From Lineus longissimus (lineage: Eukaryota > Nemertea > Pilidiophora > Heteronemertea > Lineidae), in the NCBI RefSeq assembly GCF_910592395.1, contig NC_088309.1, positions 5,458,501 through 5,522,500 of the forward strand: DNA of 64,000 nt, in the 5' to 3' direction. Under the pieces are notes generated by a model that had not been told where the DNA came from, searched no databases, and saw only the letters and a program-made list of their open reading frames with translations. Each line of letters begins with the position of its first letter. Position 1 is the stretch's first letter. Made by a program: the position numbers and the translations under genes. Shown here piece by piece: positions 46,935 through 59,500 of this stretch.

Positions 46935-49900
46935 AAATAGACATGCGGTCATGCGGGTGTAAAATACGCATCTTCGGAATGCATCAGCACGTGTGTAAAA
47001 ACGAGCACCTTGTTCAATAGCGTATTGCTCACCATCCTTGTTTTATTACCTGTTGTCAAAGATCGAAATCTCCTGGCGCTCGTGATGTGCCCTAATTATT
47101 ATCATCACAGGAGAAAATATGCGATACCCTAGAATGAACTGGACTGAGAACATAAACCCATTGCTTAATTGTCTAGTTTGATTTAGTACACCACGGAAGC
47201 AGATTAGATGTATGCTTAATAATCAAATGACCAACAGTCGTAGCATCTAGAATTAACATAGACTTGCCTTTATTGTTCTTGATCTTCATTCTGATGTCCA
47301 ACACCTTACTCTTGAATACCACATTGTGAGACTATCACTTCAGCTTGAACTAGAGAGTAACTACGTGTAGAGTACAGTGCCAATCTGATAGGATGGCTCC
47401 AAGTCGAGGATGCGATGTTGACCCACAGCCCAGATGAATAAATTGACAACGCACAACTAAGAAAGACAGTTTATTAAAAACGTCAATGTTTCAAATTAAC
47501 AAAGAGTAAGATGATTGAGGAAAGGTGGAGATCTTACATTTTAAACAATTAAATTCCAATCCTGACAAATTATGCGTTTATGTAAATATATGGCCACCCA
47601 AGCAAGTTTACATTAAATATGGTCAGATAAGCGTACAACAAGCCCAAGTTCACTTAACACACCAGCCAAATTAGCTCATTGCGGCAATAACGTTTTACGT
47701 ACAAAACTGCACTCAACTTGAGACATAGGCCTACTGATGAAGATAGACAGCGCCACCTGGCAGAGAGATAAGAAAACGTAATCATTCTCATCCCAGGAGT
47801 TGGATCATTTTGCGTAGCAAACTCAAATCCACCGAATTTCTCTATGATCTATTCGATCTTATGCAATGCTGCGCTCACGAACTTTGACCAGAAGAAGTTG
47901 ATCCCCTTCCCAGCTCCTCCAAGCTACAAGTTGTTATTTTATAGGCATATTTCGCAACCCGTATACGAACGACGCACTATGAACTACGGAGGTCTGTCGT
48001 GTGATCAAGTCATGTGCTAATTCATTTTCGCGACGCGCATAAATCATATTTCATATACCTGCACGTAGCTTTTAAGGAAAATCGTCCATGAAATACATAT
48101 TTCGTACCTCGTCGTATGGCTTGCAGAACCAGCCCAACATATCTATTGTTTCTATAAGCTTTGTCAATTAATGACGTCATCATAACTGCACGACCAGGTG
48201 TCGCTGTCAACTAATGTGTATATAATTGAACATAATCTAATCCTGCAATTAAGTTACAAGTGTCAAGTTGACAACGTGTCAAACCGATACAACCGTAAAT
48301 ATAAAATAGCATAAGATTGACTGACAGAAGGGTGTGCGCATTGGTTTTTAGTTGAAGGTACGACTTCAAATAAAAGGCCTATCGTTGGCATGATTCACAT
48401 AACGACACCTAGCCTCGTTCATCCAACCGTAGATGCGTATAAACTCTAGTCTAGCGTGCTAGTCTTTTGTACATATCGCCAGCTGGATGAAAGTGGCTAC
48501 ACGACAGCAATGATGAATCAGCAATGACGGGCTAGTTGCTCGTATTTTGTTTTCAAAGTATGTCCACGCAGCCATTTTGTATAATGTGCATATATAATTA
48601 TCTACAGCTTTATTTAACCTGAACGGACCTATGCAGCGCACATGGCCGAACGACTATTTGGATCGTTATGCCGTAACTAGATTACTTTTGAGTGTCATTC
48701 ATATCTTTCCAGAGAAGACTAGAGAAAGATGCTGACCCTCCTCCCACTTAAGGAACCAATGTGAATCTTGTAACAACGTGGAACCATTCTCATAATTATT
48801 TACACCCACAAAGCTATAGAACCAACAGCAATCTCGCTATAACGTTACTGTTTTAACGTCTGATGCCATTCGATACTGATTCAACAGGCCTCAGTGCTTT
48901 GAAAACCATTCTCGCGAGTGGTCATGTTTTTTTCATCTTGAAAGCTGCTCAAATCTGCCCCTCTAACAGCACCAAATTTATGGAGTAGGTTGCATGTAGT
49001 CAAAGGGCGTAACAGCATATGAACACGCAAAATGTACTAAGATTATTTGAACCCATGCACTGTACACAATTGTGTACATCTGCATCAATTTACCAAGCTC
49101 TGTTGTAAACAAAGATTGGGCCGTTAGTGAATTCCGTGAGATGTAATTCTAGCTTACTTGTTTGCTTTCTCTGTATCAGTATAGAAGTGCACTAAGTGAA
49201 CTTAATATCGACAAATGACTGGTGCGGACGAAATACATTGCATCTTATGTCTTACTCAAGAAGCAGATTCCTAAATACTTAAATCGTCATGAAATAAAGT
49301 CATAAACAAATTAATATCAAATTGACTGAGAATGTTACACCAAGGTGCGTCATGTGAACAACTGTACATCATCACATACTGATAACCATGGTCATATACC
49401 ACTAAATGATAAATGCTGCATATTATATACGTATATTCATTCATTCGAAGATATATTGCAAAGATATTTTGGACAGACAGAGAAGTTCTTTACAACTACA
49501 TGTAGAGTGTAATAAATCAATCCGTCATTTCGCTAGGAATCGGCTAACGCAAAATTGAAACGCACTTACCGGTACTGTTACGAATGTAGCTATAAATTAC
49601 GGTTGTTTCGCCTCCAGTCACAGGCCACGGCCGCTCAACAGAGTATCGCTGCCTGTAGTACCTCATCGAGGATCTACCCACGGCGTACCGTCGCCTGTTT
49701 CTACGTAATACAGGCAGCGACAAGCCATAGGACAACTCTGATTGCGGCGATTTCAGAATTGCGATAGTGGATTCCTCTTGTTGTGATAGAAATCATCGGT
49801 GGAAATAACGGACGCACCGGCCGAGTAAACGCCAATTTAGGACATAAATTTTAAAAAATGGCGCTGTTTTCCAAAATTATGTACAGGAGATTCATGCAAT

Positions 49901-52900
49901 CTTTATAAAATTTGATTTTGTCCCACGTTCAAGCTGCTTTTGACTCCTTCAAAAATATTCGAAATGGATCTAACCATATTGTGTACGTATGCATCGAATC
50001 TAAAAAAAACCCAAACATATTCGCATATTAGGGGAATTTGTTATTCATAAAATCAGATATGCCTAGTACGTGTACGTGCATTATATATGCATTGGAATTT
50101 TTTTTCGCAGCGCCATGTCCCATAGGACTAATGCCACAACTTGACGTGCGGGCAGTTACATGTACATGTATGTCCGATATTTCTGGCGATGTACAGTCTA
50201 TTTATCCGAACCTTGTCCCGATAGGAGATTTCATCTCCCAATCAACCAAGCCCTTATAACGCACGCTTTGAGCAAATAGCCCAGGAAACTGTCTCTGGTG
50301 ACATCAAGTATTCGTCAGTTCATAAAATGCATCACGCATGCAAGCTCTCCGCACGATCAGGCGTTTCGAAAAAATAGGCCCTGTCAGTGGCTTTCCGCGG
50401 CTACTGTTCCCCTTTATCAAGTTCAATTGAGGCAATTTTGAATTGGAGTGGAAGTGGTTAAACCAAGTATCGGGGCCAGGTTACAGGAAAAAGACTTTCG
50501 AATTTTGGATAATATGCGCGGATGCAATCATAATAGTTACCGTTGTTATCAAGTGGCATTCTAAGTAAAATGAAGTGCATGTTGTCTTTTCCATGCTGAG
50601 ATTGGGGGCTGACTCATGGATTGTCCTCAACGCTAAAGGTACCATTAAGCAATGCCTCAAGTAATGCTTTAATAATGGTGCCTTTAGTGCTGAAATCAAT
50701 CTGTGAGACGGGCCTCGGATGGAAAAGAGCCACCTGACCATAATACAACCAAACAATACAACCATCGAACCAAGTACAACAAAATAAGCCATTTAATAGC
50801 GTTATTTCACCAATGGCATCGTATTTTAGCAATAAAAGGTGGCCAAAATAAACACTTGAACAAGTATTGGATATCATTGCCGAGGCACACGTTCAAATTT
50901 TCTATCCAATATTCTGAACATGTCGGTGATAAAGGCCTTACACATGGGTCCGTACATTCACGCCATTGGCCCTGAATCAGCATTTTCAGAAAATTGGATG
51001 AATCAGCCGAGCGCGTGCGGGGGGCATTAATTAGCTGTGCTAATTTTTTTGAACTCTACCAAATATTCATCCCATGTATACATTCGAGTACAAAATGATC
51101 TTTAACATTGGGATTTTCTTGTTTATCACAATGAACCGACTGCACTATTGAACAAACGGACATTTTAACGCTGGCTTCGGTTACATCATCACTTAATATG
51201 CGACCACAATGTTTACAAGCACTGACTATCATCGATCACATTATGCAAGGGATATTTCAATTCACTGCGTCTACTCTCCAAATAACAACAAGAAAACTTA
51301 GTCAATTGACATATCCAGTGCATGGTTTAATACAACGATAATCAAGATTACTAGTGTATAATTTAATAGGAATTAGAAGAAGCTGGATTTGGGCAAGCCT
51401 ATCTTCTCACAGATATCTTTTCCGTGTAAATAAATAAATTGATCTTTCTTCGTACCACCCAGCTTATAGAAGAAAGAGGTGAATTCGTCAAGGGTTTACA
51501 AAACCAATTAACTTTCGATTGGGTTAACCTTTATACGGCGCAAATGTCGCTATACATGTAACTCCAAAAATGCTGTCAGTTTAAGACCGGGTATCGCCAA
51601 TCGATAAGCGAGCATCCGACAATCGATAACCCCTGTGCATTTCATTTCGACCAGATTGCTGTTGAGGCGAGTGGCAGGGTTGGCAATGATCCTACTACGG
51701 AATACGCGGAGACAAAACTGAGCATATAATCGGGTTATTCAACAAATTCTGCATCTCTCCGTGACATGGCCGGGGAAAAAGATGTAGGTTACCCTTGACA
51801 AAAACACCAAAGAACTGCATGTATCACCACATGATAAAGCCCTTTATCCAATTATAAAAGCTGTAGCAAAGCAGGTTAATAGTTCTCAGTTTAAGGTTTA
51901 AGTTACCAAGCATGATGAACTTGAATTTATTAATTCACTTACAAAAGAAATATCATAATATTGTTTATGTCGGTTTGTCGGCCTTAAACCGTTATTTACG
52001 TTGCCTATTCCAGAGTTAATTCAGTAGAAATGACAATACATTTTATATTCACCCAAATATTTCACCTAATAAAGTCATCACGAAGTTCATGAACATTATC
52101 ACAATCCAATTTCGATTTCCGAAAAAAGAATTGAACAAGAAAATGCCACTACACTATTTTCAACTAAAATTAAAAAATAATAAATATTTACTCTCATGAG
52201 CGCTGCCCACCAAAATAACATCATTGTACTCTGTACGCTACTACCATGTTTACAATATCCTCATGACATCAGTAAACAACGGCTAAAACCAAACTATTCA
52301 TGACTTCCCTTTCAAAATAAATAAACCCCAAATAAATAGCCAAAACAATAGAAAATATCAATTTAAAAAAATCGTTTGACAACCAAAAGTCTCTTCTTCA
52401 GCAGAACGAGTTACCAAATGGAGGTATCAAAAAACTTGCATCGCCATTTTCGGCATATCGTCGTTAATTTATATCTGCTCAAGTACACATGAACTTCAAA
52501 ACTTGCAGACGGCGGTACTAGTGGTATCATGTGTTTTTTTTCTTTGTTTTAATGCCCCCGCGACAATGAATTGCAATACACCATTCACATAATGATATAG
52601 GAACTTGCGACATTCAAACGCTTTGCGAAATAAAATTCAAATTTAAAACAACCCAACAAGGAAACCCACAACCAAAACAACAATCCTATTCAACTAGAGG
52701 ATGAATCTGCTTTTCACGAAAAATGTTCAACTCAAATAATATCAGTCACACCTGATGTTCTGTCGTGGTTTTGGAGTCAGATTATTCTGATACCACGCGG
52801 ACTGATTAAATTGAGGTTTGTCAATAAGCTGGGACGAAAATGTCTTAAACAGGAGGATATATATAGTTTATAACTACAAGTGAATATGGTTATTATTGCA

Positions 52901-53583
52901 AGTAAGACTTTCATTCCCAAAATGACTTTCCTGATAACTTCACACATACAATATCTGCCACTCCTCGCTCGGCGTCATTTCCCTCTACTTCTATCCAAAA
53001 TGTGATGACGATATCTACAGACCATAGTCATTTCAATTATAAAACTGGTGGTAATATTGAACATCCACTTGAAATGGTAATACAATATATACATAGAAAA
53101 GCAACTGCAAATATCTAGCGAAGTTCACATCTGCAGCCTGAGAATTTAGAAAGGCCAATGGCTGCAAACTGCAAATTTCATCGCAGCACCAAATTGTTTC
53201 AAATTGACTTGCAAATGTGGAAGATTGCAAACCGTTTCTTTTAGGGAAGGTTAAATCTATCTACCGTTCTATGATCTATCTAACTACACAATCTTGTTGA
53301 TGGTACTGGTCTTTAGGTACTGATGTAGCCAATATGATTCGTCATTCTTCCCTGGCTGGCTCTAATTTCATTCTTGAAATGGGTCAAGATGGCCGGACCT
53401 CGTCAATGTCAATGTGCTAACACACATCTGACCTTTCATTTTCACGACCTCTTCTTTCACCGCCACTAGATTCTAGAGTTCTCCTGGTGATGTATTCTCA
53501 ATCATACGACACCGCCTCGCTGCTTTCTCAATGAACTCAAGATGTCGATGTTGTTGTGCCTTCATACTACGTTGGCGTTGTCG
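46935..53583. other. Intergenic, no gene seen
   Basis: About 6.6 kb with the FTP 3' UTR at the left and the nicotinic receptor 3' UTR at the right. The two genes converge. ORFs are short and AT-biased, and I found no exon with splice signals and protein-like composition. The stretch around 52000-52700 is particularly A/T-rich. One structured element at 49646-49720 and repeat relics near 48120 and 51612 are the only distinct features. Confidence 0.45.
49646..49720. ncRNA. Three-stem hairpin element, possible structured RNA
   Basis: A perfect 12-bp inverted repeat (TCGCTGCCTGTA at 49646-49657 with TACAGGCAGCGA at 49709-49720) closes a 51-base loop. The loop itself contains two further short hairpins: CCTC/GAGG (49661-49664 with 49668-49671) and ACGG/CCGT (49680-49683 with 49688-49691). 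The GC content is above its surroundings. It does not match a tRNA (no TTC loop, wrong arm sizes). It could be a structured RNA, a MITE remnant or chance; strand unknown. Confidence 0.3.
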
Positions 53584-56500
53584 TTAACCAAACATGGTAG
53601 GCGCCGAGAACAAAATGGCGCAGGTCGAGGTAATGGTGAAAGTTGAAAACATTATCAGGCAGAGCCTATCAATCACCATTGCTGCAAACTTCCAGTCTCC
53701 CTCCACTTCCTGATCATCCTCATCCTTCCGCATTTTGTTGGTGATGTATTTAAGTTCCTTGATAATAGAGTGCAGTTCACTTCTTGTGCTGCACATGTGC
53801 AAATTATCGTCAATTTTAACATTAAAACTATTTTGTGTATCTCTCCTGAAATCATCGTCGAGGTCCAAAACATTTGCTAAGAGGCTCTTTGACGAGCGCT
53901 CACGAAGTTCTAACTCCCTAAGTTTTGCATTTTGTACAAGTTTCTTTCTTGATAGCTCTTTACCTGGCCTTTTCATTCGTAAAATCCATGCTAACCACTC
54001 ACATATACCCTTTTTGACCTGAAATAAATAAATGCCCTTTATGAAAACAGAAGGGAGGCATACCGTAAATGTTTTCATGACGCTCAGCCGGAGCTTGTTA
54101 ATTGAGGCAGGGTGCAGTGACGCTTTCGGTCATGTGCAACTAGCCTCTTCGTTCTTGCAAGACAAGAAGAAGATTGAAAATTGCCTAGGTTCGACGACAT
54201 ACCAATAGGCCTTTATAGCAACATGTGAACACAGCTTCTAAGTTTATAAAAGAGATGGGGACACTGAACAGAGTCTATTGCAGATAAAATTTGAGGTGAA
54301 CCAACTGTAGAGCCGTTCTGAGTTTAAGAACTGCTTTGATGTTCGGATATAGATCGTTATATTACACCATCTTTATTCAAATACTAGTAAGCACATAACA
54401 GTGCAACATTTCGATTTACCAAGTTGCATGGCTAAATCTCTTGTCCGCCACGAGTAGAAATCATCTGGTCTTGTGACGCAGGCATGGGCGCTTCAAAGAT
54501 TGGGACCCCGAAGGGGACATCGCCCAGTGTTTTTACACTTCTTGGGAGTGGAGAGTTGGGTGTAATTTTCATTTCTGGAATGCTTACCCATTCTGGCATC
54601 TCGTGAGTGTCAGCACTTCTATGATGGTAATTGAGCACTAAGACTGTGAAGACTACTGACAATGAGCACATGATCATGATGCACGCAAAATACATCCCTG
54701 AAAAAGTGTAAAGCAAAGATTAAGTGTGCTGCATTCATCGCACAAGTACAGTGCCTTTCTTGAAAGAAATGATACAGATGTGCAAAACAAGAAGGTGCAT
54801 AAGTAGTGCGCTGATCGGGGCCGTGTCATAATGTCACTTCAGCATCCAGATCCTCAGATTAAGAGCCAACAGAGTACACTTCGTGGAGACTTTTATCCTA
54901 AAGTATGCACCGTCAGCCACTTCATGACCATGACCTTCCGTTAATTGCTGCATACTGGCATACATGTTTATCTTCCTAAGACTTATGTACATTCTCTGCC
55001 AAGGACACTCATGGACGTGTATCGTTTTTAAAGTTATTTATTACACAATATTCCCTTTCCCTTGACAACCTTTGGCAATGTACCCAAACTGTCCACACAC
55101 CCACCTCGCGTTTGTTTGTAACTGGCATATGTTTAAAACGTTCTGATTATCTTTGAAGGCAACTTTACAGAAATTATTTTACTTCGATATTAGTTGGGTA
55201 AGACTAACAGTACTTGTACATCGAGTAATAGCAGAATATTTATGCCATGGCTGTTCTCCATGCTAGTATTCTCCAAACAGACTCTCGTGAACACGTCCTT
55301 TACGTTTTTAGTTTCGTTTGCTGCGGTACTGACGACTGTGAAACTGGAAATGTCTGCATCCTCTGTGTATATTAAGGCTAAGGGATAATTCTAAACCCAG
55401 CGCAAAGAACGACGGCTCTTTCAGACTCGGCTAAAAGCATAAGCGACGTCATTTATTGATGGAAGTCGAGCAAAGGTATAAATCCTTTTAAACACAATTT
55501 TGAAACAGTTTTTCTATTTTCATCAAACATGCTTGAATATCGATAAACATTTGAAGTCACAAAAATTTCAAAACTGCTGTTTGAAAAAATATCTACTTTA
55601 TAATTAATTTTCAGAAAGGATGCACGCATTGACTCCACAAATGCGCTACTTCTGTTATAGTGTGATATGTGTTTTATAACCACAGAGGGGCATTACATAA
55701 TACTCATGCAACCTACGCTAACACCTCAAAGGGGCACATAGTGTAACCTTAACGACATTCACGTGACGGGTGTTCTTCCATTCCAAGGGACAATGATGCA
55801 CTCTTGAGCCAAGCTTTGTCTATCATCCGAAACAACCGCAACTATCAATCAGTATAACAATACTGGTTTCACTGGTTTCACTGGTTTTTACTCTCGTCAT
55901 TATAGAAAAGATCATTGCAGTTAAACTACAGGTACATTTTATAAGGTGTATAAAGAACATTTTATGAAGGCAGTAAAACATTTTGATAATGGATGATCAA
56001 ATCATTTTAAGAACATGACTATTGTGTTAAATAGGTCAATTGATTATGGTTATAACAGACAAGAGGTTGTACGAAATTAGTAAGAATCTAATTGAAGAAT
56101 GATAACCACACCACATTAAAACTGATTAGAAGATGTAGGGGAACTTTAAGATCGTAATGACATGGTACATGTAGCAAGAAGTAGATTCCCATGACTTAGA
56201 AGAAATTCCTAACGGGTAAAGATCCGATTTATCTACCAATGATACTCTTACATAAAACTTGCACTCAGTCGGTCAGTCAGTGTTTACTTATATGCAGAAC
56301 CTGTGATATATATACATGTATAGTCGTTTACTTAGTTGTCACAATTCAAGCGGAATACAATAGCTCAATATCATACAATTCATCACCCAAATATGATGTG
56401 CAGCCTCAGATAATAATGTGAGTTCGATTTTGGAAAATCATAACAATATGTATCTTGGACGTTCTTGATTTCCCTGAATGAATTAAGCAACCTCATACGA

Positions 56501-59500
56501 TATAATTTACATGATAGTTAACATAACAACTTAAAACTATCAGCAGGATCGCTTATTCAAAAGTACACACATCATTCTTCCCTTGAACATCTTTCTCGAA
56601 CATTCGAACTGTTTTTTCTGGGAAGTTTTCTGGTATTTCTTAATTTTTTACGGTCACCAGTGCTTCAATGTTTATAAAGTTAGAAATATTTTCAAAATAT
56701 CTGACCTGTATTACAGTTCAATGGACAGATTTCGACCATGCATTTACGATCTTTGGGTTGCCTGCTTGGTACTGGTGCACATAAGATAAGTGCAACTGAG
56801 ATTAAAAATGGAAGTGAAAAAAGTTTTGGAATTACTTACCAACAAATGCCCCGCGGTTTTCACGGGCTATGTTATACATACTTACTCATCACATCTACTA
56901 ATGTGCTCTCCAACAGTTACAGAATTATATTCAGTGTGTTAGGTCCATATTATCCCGGGAGGTGTCTCTGCATGGCCAGCCATTAGGAAGGTCACCAAAG
57001 GTCAGGCGGCCATGTTGTGCAAAATTGTCGTTACCAGTTACAAGTGGAGAGGGTATTAAAGGAGAGAGAGAAAGGGGGAGGGGTTGTTGAGGGTAAATTA
57101 AAGGAGGTTGGTTTTACTACGTGGTGCCAGCAATACCCCTGCCCCATCAAACTACGATCCCTAACTATCAATGTTCGCCATGAAAACAGTATAGTTAGTT
57201 GTTAAATGCATTGTTATTGTGTGACCAGCTTTGGATTAGTCGGCGATGCTTGACAATAGCGAAGATTTCACACAACCAGAGAGAGATAGTCACATGTGTT
57301 CTTTACATTGCCTAGAAGTTAGTTTGTTCTAGCACTTTGCCGTTTTGTTTGTAAAAAGCATAGATTGTTATTGACATTATTTGTTCATCAAAATGAGATT
57401 TGATCATCAAAATGGGGATTCAAATTACGTTTTGTTTTCTTTTGTATTCTTTCAAAGGGGCACGTTTCATAAGTCATAAGTCTGTAGAATTACAGAAATA
57501 AACATAAGATCCAAGAAAATCTTCAGTAAGAGTACAAGACACACTTGTACTAAATGTTTCTTCAATTTTGTGTTCATTTCACATTTTTGCTGATTTCGAC
57601 TTAAAGAACGTGTCCCTGTGCTGAAAAACACAAAACAAGGCAAGTTTTGTTTTTGGTTTCCTTTTATCATCTGTTTAGTTTCCTCGTTTAGAATGTCACA
57701 AAAATCAGTGTTGTTCCTTTTGACAATCTAGGGTTGTTTTTTTCCATTTATTCTTATTTAACATGTTTAAGCTTCTAAGCAAAGCATTTTGTGTAATAGC
57801 AAAAGCACAGTTTACATCCTTTTTACGTTTACATGCAAATCTATGAGACAAATGCCATTACATATATTCGACATTGAGGTTAGGAACATCTATCACCACC
57901 ATGCAAGTATTTTACCCACAGCGCCCAAAGATTGCAAAGTTAGTTTGCCGCGCCAGACTGCCATATGCATCTTTACTGCAAAAGACACATCGCACGTGCT
58001 AATTCAATAATATTTTCCGTGCACATTAACTTTATATATTGCTTTTTTCCGTGCAAACATCAGGTTTCCAACCAAATAAGATGGACTCCTGCTTTACAAA
58101 TGTACGTGCATAACAAAAAAAATGCAAATTACATGCCATTTCGTTTCAGGCATACAAAATTCATACAATTTTAAGTGCTCTAAAAATGTTTTTTAAAAAA
58201 CAGAAATATCTTGTCTTTCTAATTTCTAAAGAAATGTATGACGTAATCTGTAAAAGGCGATATCTGATGTGACTAAATGTTATGTACTAAGCAGTTATAA
58301 AGATCAATCGTCGATTTAAGTTCCATTGATTGCACATGTCTTGATTCATAACTTTTTATGGTAAATGTTTAGAGCATTCATAACCCTCTTTATGGTAAAG
58401 GTTTTTGAGCATTCCTTGCCTGATAAAATTCTCTCTACACTATAATTATCATAATCCCATAACATTTTTTATCCGTCAACTTCAAGTTATTGTGCAGATT
58501 GTTTACCAAGACTGCTTTCATGCAATTTAGTGACAATTTCCGTTACTTTCATTTGTCAATATTCAATAGTATTGTTGATAATTTGATGAGAAATTTTTAA
58601 TTTGTCACATGTATCATATTATTAAGGTAACGTCGACTTGGTTACAGGTGTTTCTAGATATTTCGCCCATTAGGGCCATATTAACCATTATGTTGCTGAG
58701 TTGAAATTTTAAATGGAATTTCCACAAATGATTCACCTTGGTCAAGAGGCAGGATAAGCCCTAAAGAATGTTGTTCATGCTTCCAAGTAAAATTGTAATG
58801 CATGTACAAGATATAAAGGCATTTTGTCGATGGTGCATGACGACTTCATTTGAGACACATTTAAAACTAGGCTTTAACCCAAAACCGATGAACAAAATTT
58901 TTAAACTATTTCAATGGTTTGGAACTGTTTCAGTGAATTAAAGTTAATGGCATGTCTCATAGATATTTTGCAGTTCATTAATTATATTTTCTTCTTTATC
59001 TTAGAAACTGTTTGCAGTGCTTATTACTGATTGTGGGTAGTTTAGTTATAGACATTGCTCACAGATAAGCTTGGAAGCTATCCATGCTTCACAACATGTA
59101 GAAATCCGTTACATTTATGTAGCATTTAGTCACTTTTACAAACACAGTTTAACACGACCACTGATACCACTAAACATCACTTGAAGTTCAATAGCTTAGC
59201 ACGTAACGATGTGCTAATGTAGACAGAATAAGGCCACAACCACCGTATGTAAGCTGATTACATGATTCCATATCCCAGGTTACCGACATGTCTACCTAAG
59301 CAAGGACAAAGCTCCACGCAACTGCTAGATCTGTCAGTCACCTCACAATATAAGAACAAGCCTGGCGCTGTATGGAGTGTAGATGGTGTAAGTTCTACTT
59401 GATGGAGCGCCAAACGGAATTATCTGCAACTACGCTAATCATACGTTTAAAATAATTACATCCAACCACTACAACACCGTGCTATTCCTGCATATTAAAG

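Noticed and set aside
46526-46952. Minus-strand Val/Cys-rich ORFs opposite the last FTP exon
   Set aside because: They are the antisense of ACN-codon repeats and reflect composition, not a gene.
49544-49767. Opposing 60-70 codon ORFs over the hairpin element
   Set aside because: Arg/Tyr-rich frames on both strands arise from the GC-rich inverted repeat; no start context or domain.
54432-54587. Continuation of the nAChR TM3 exon frame to a stop
   Set aside because: It is intron read-through: a good donor (TGG|GTAAGC) follows HEMPEW, and the next exon at 54018 restores the family sequence VKKGICEWL.
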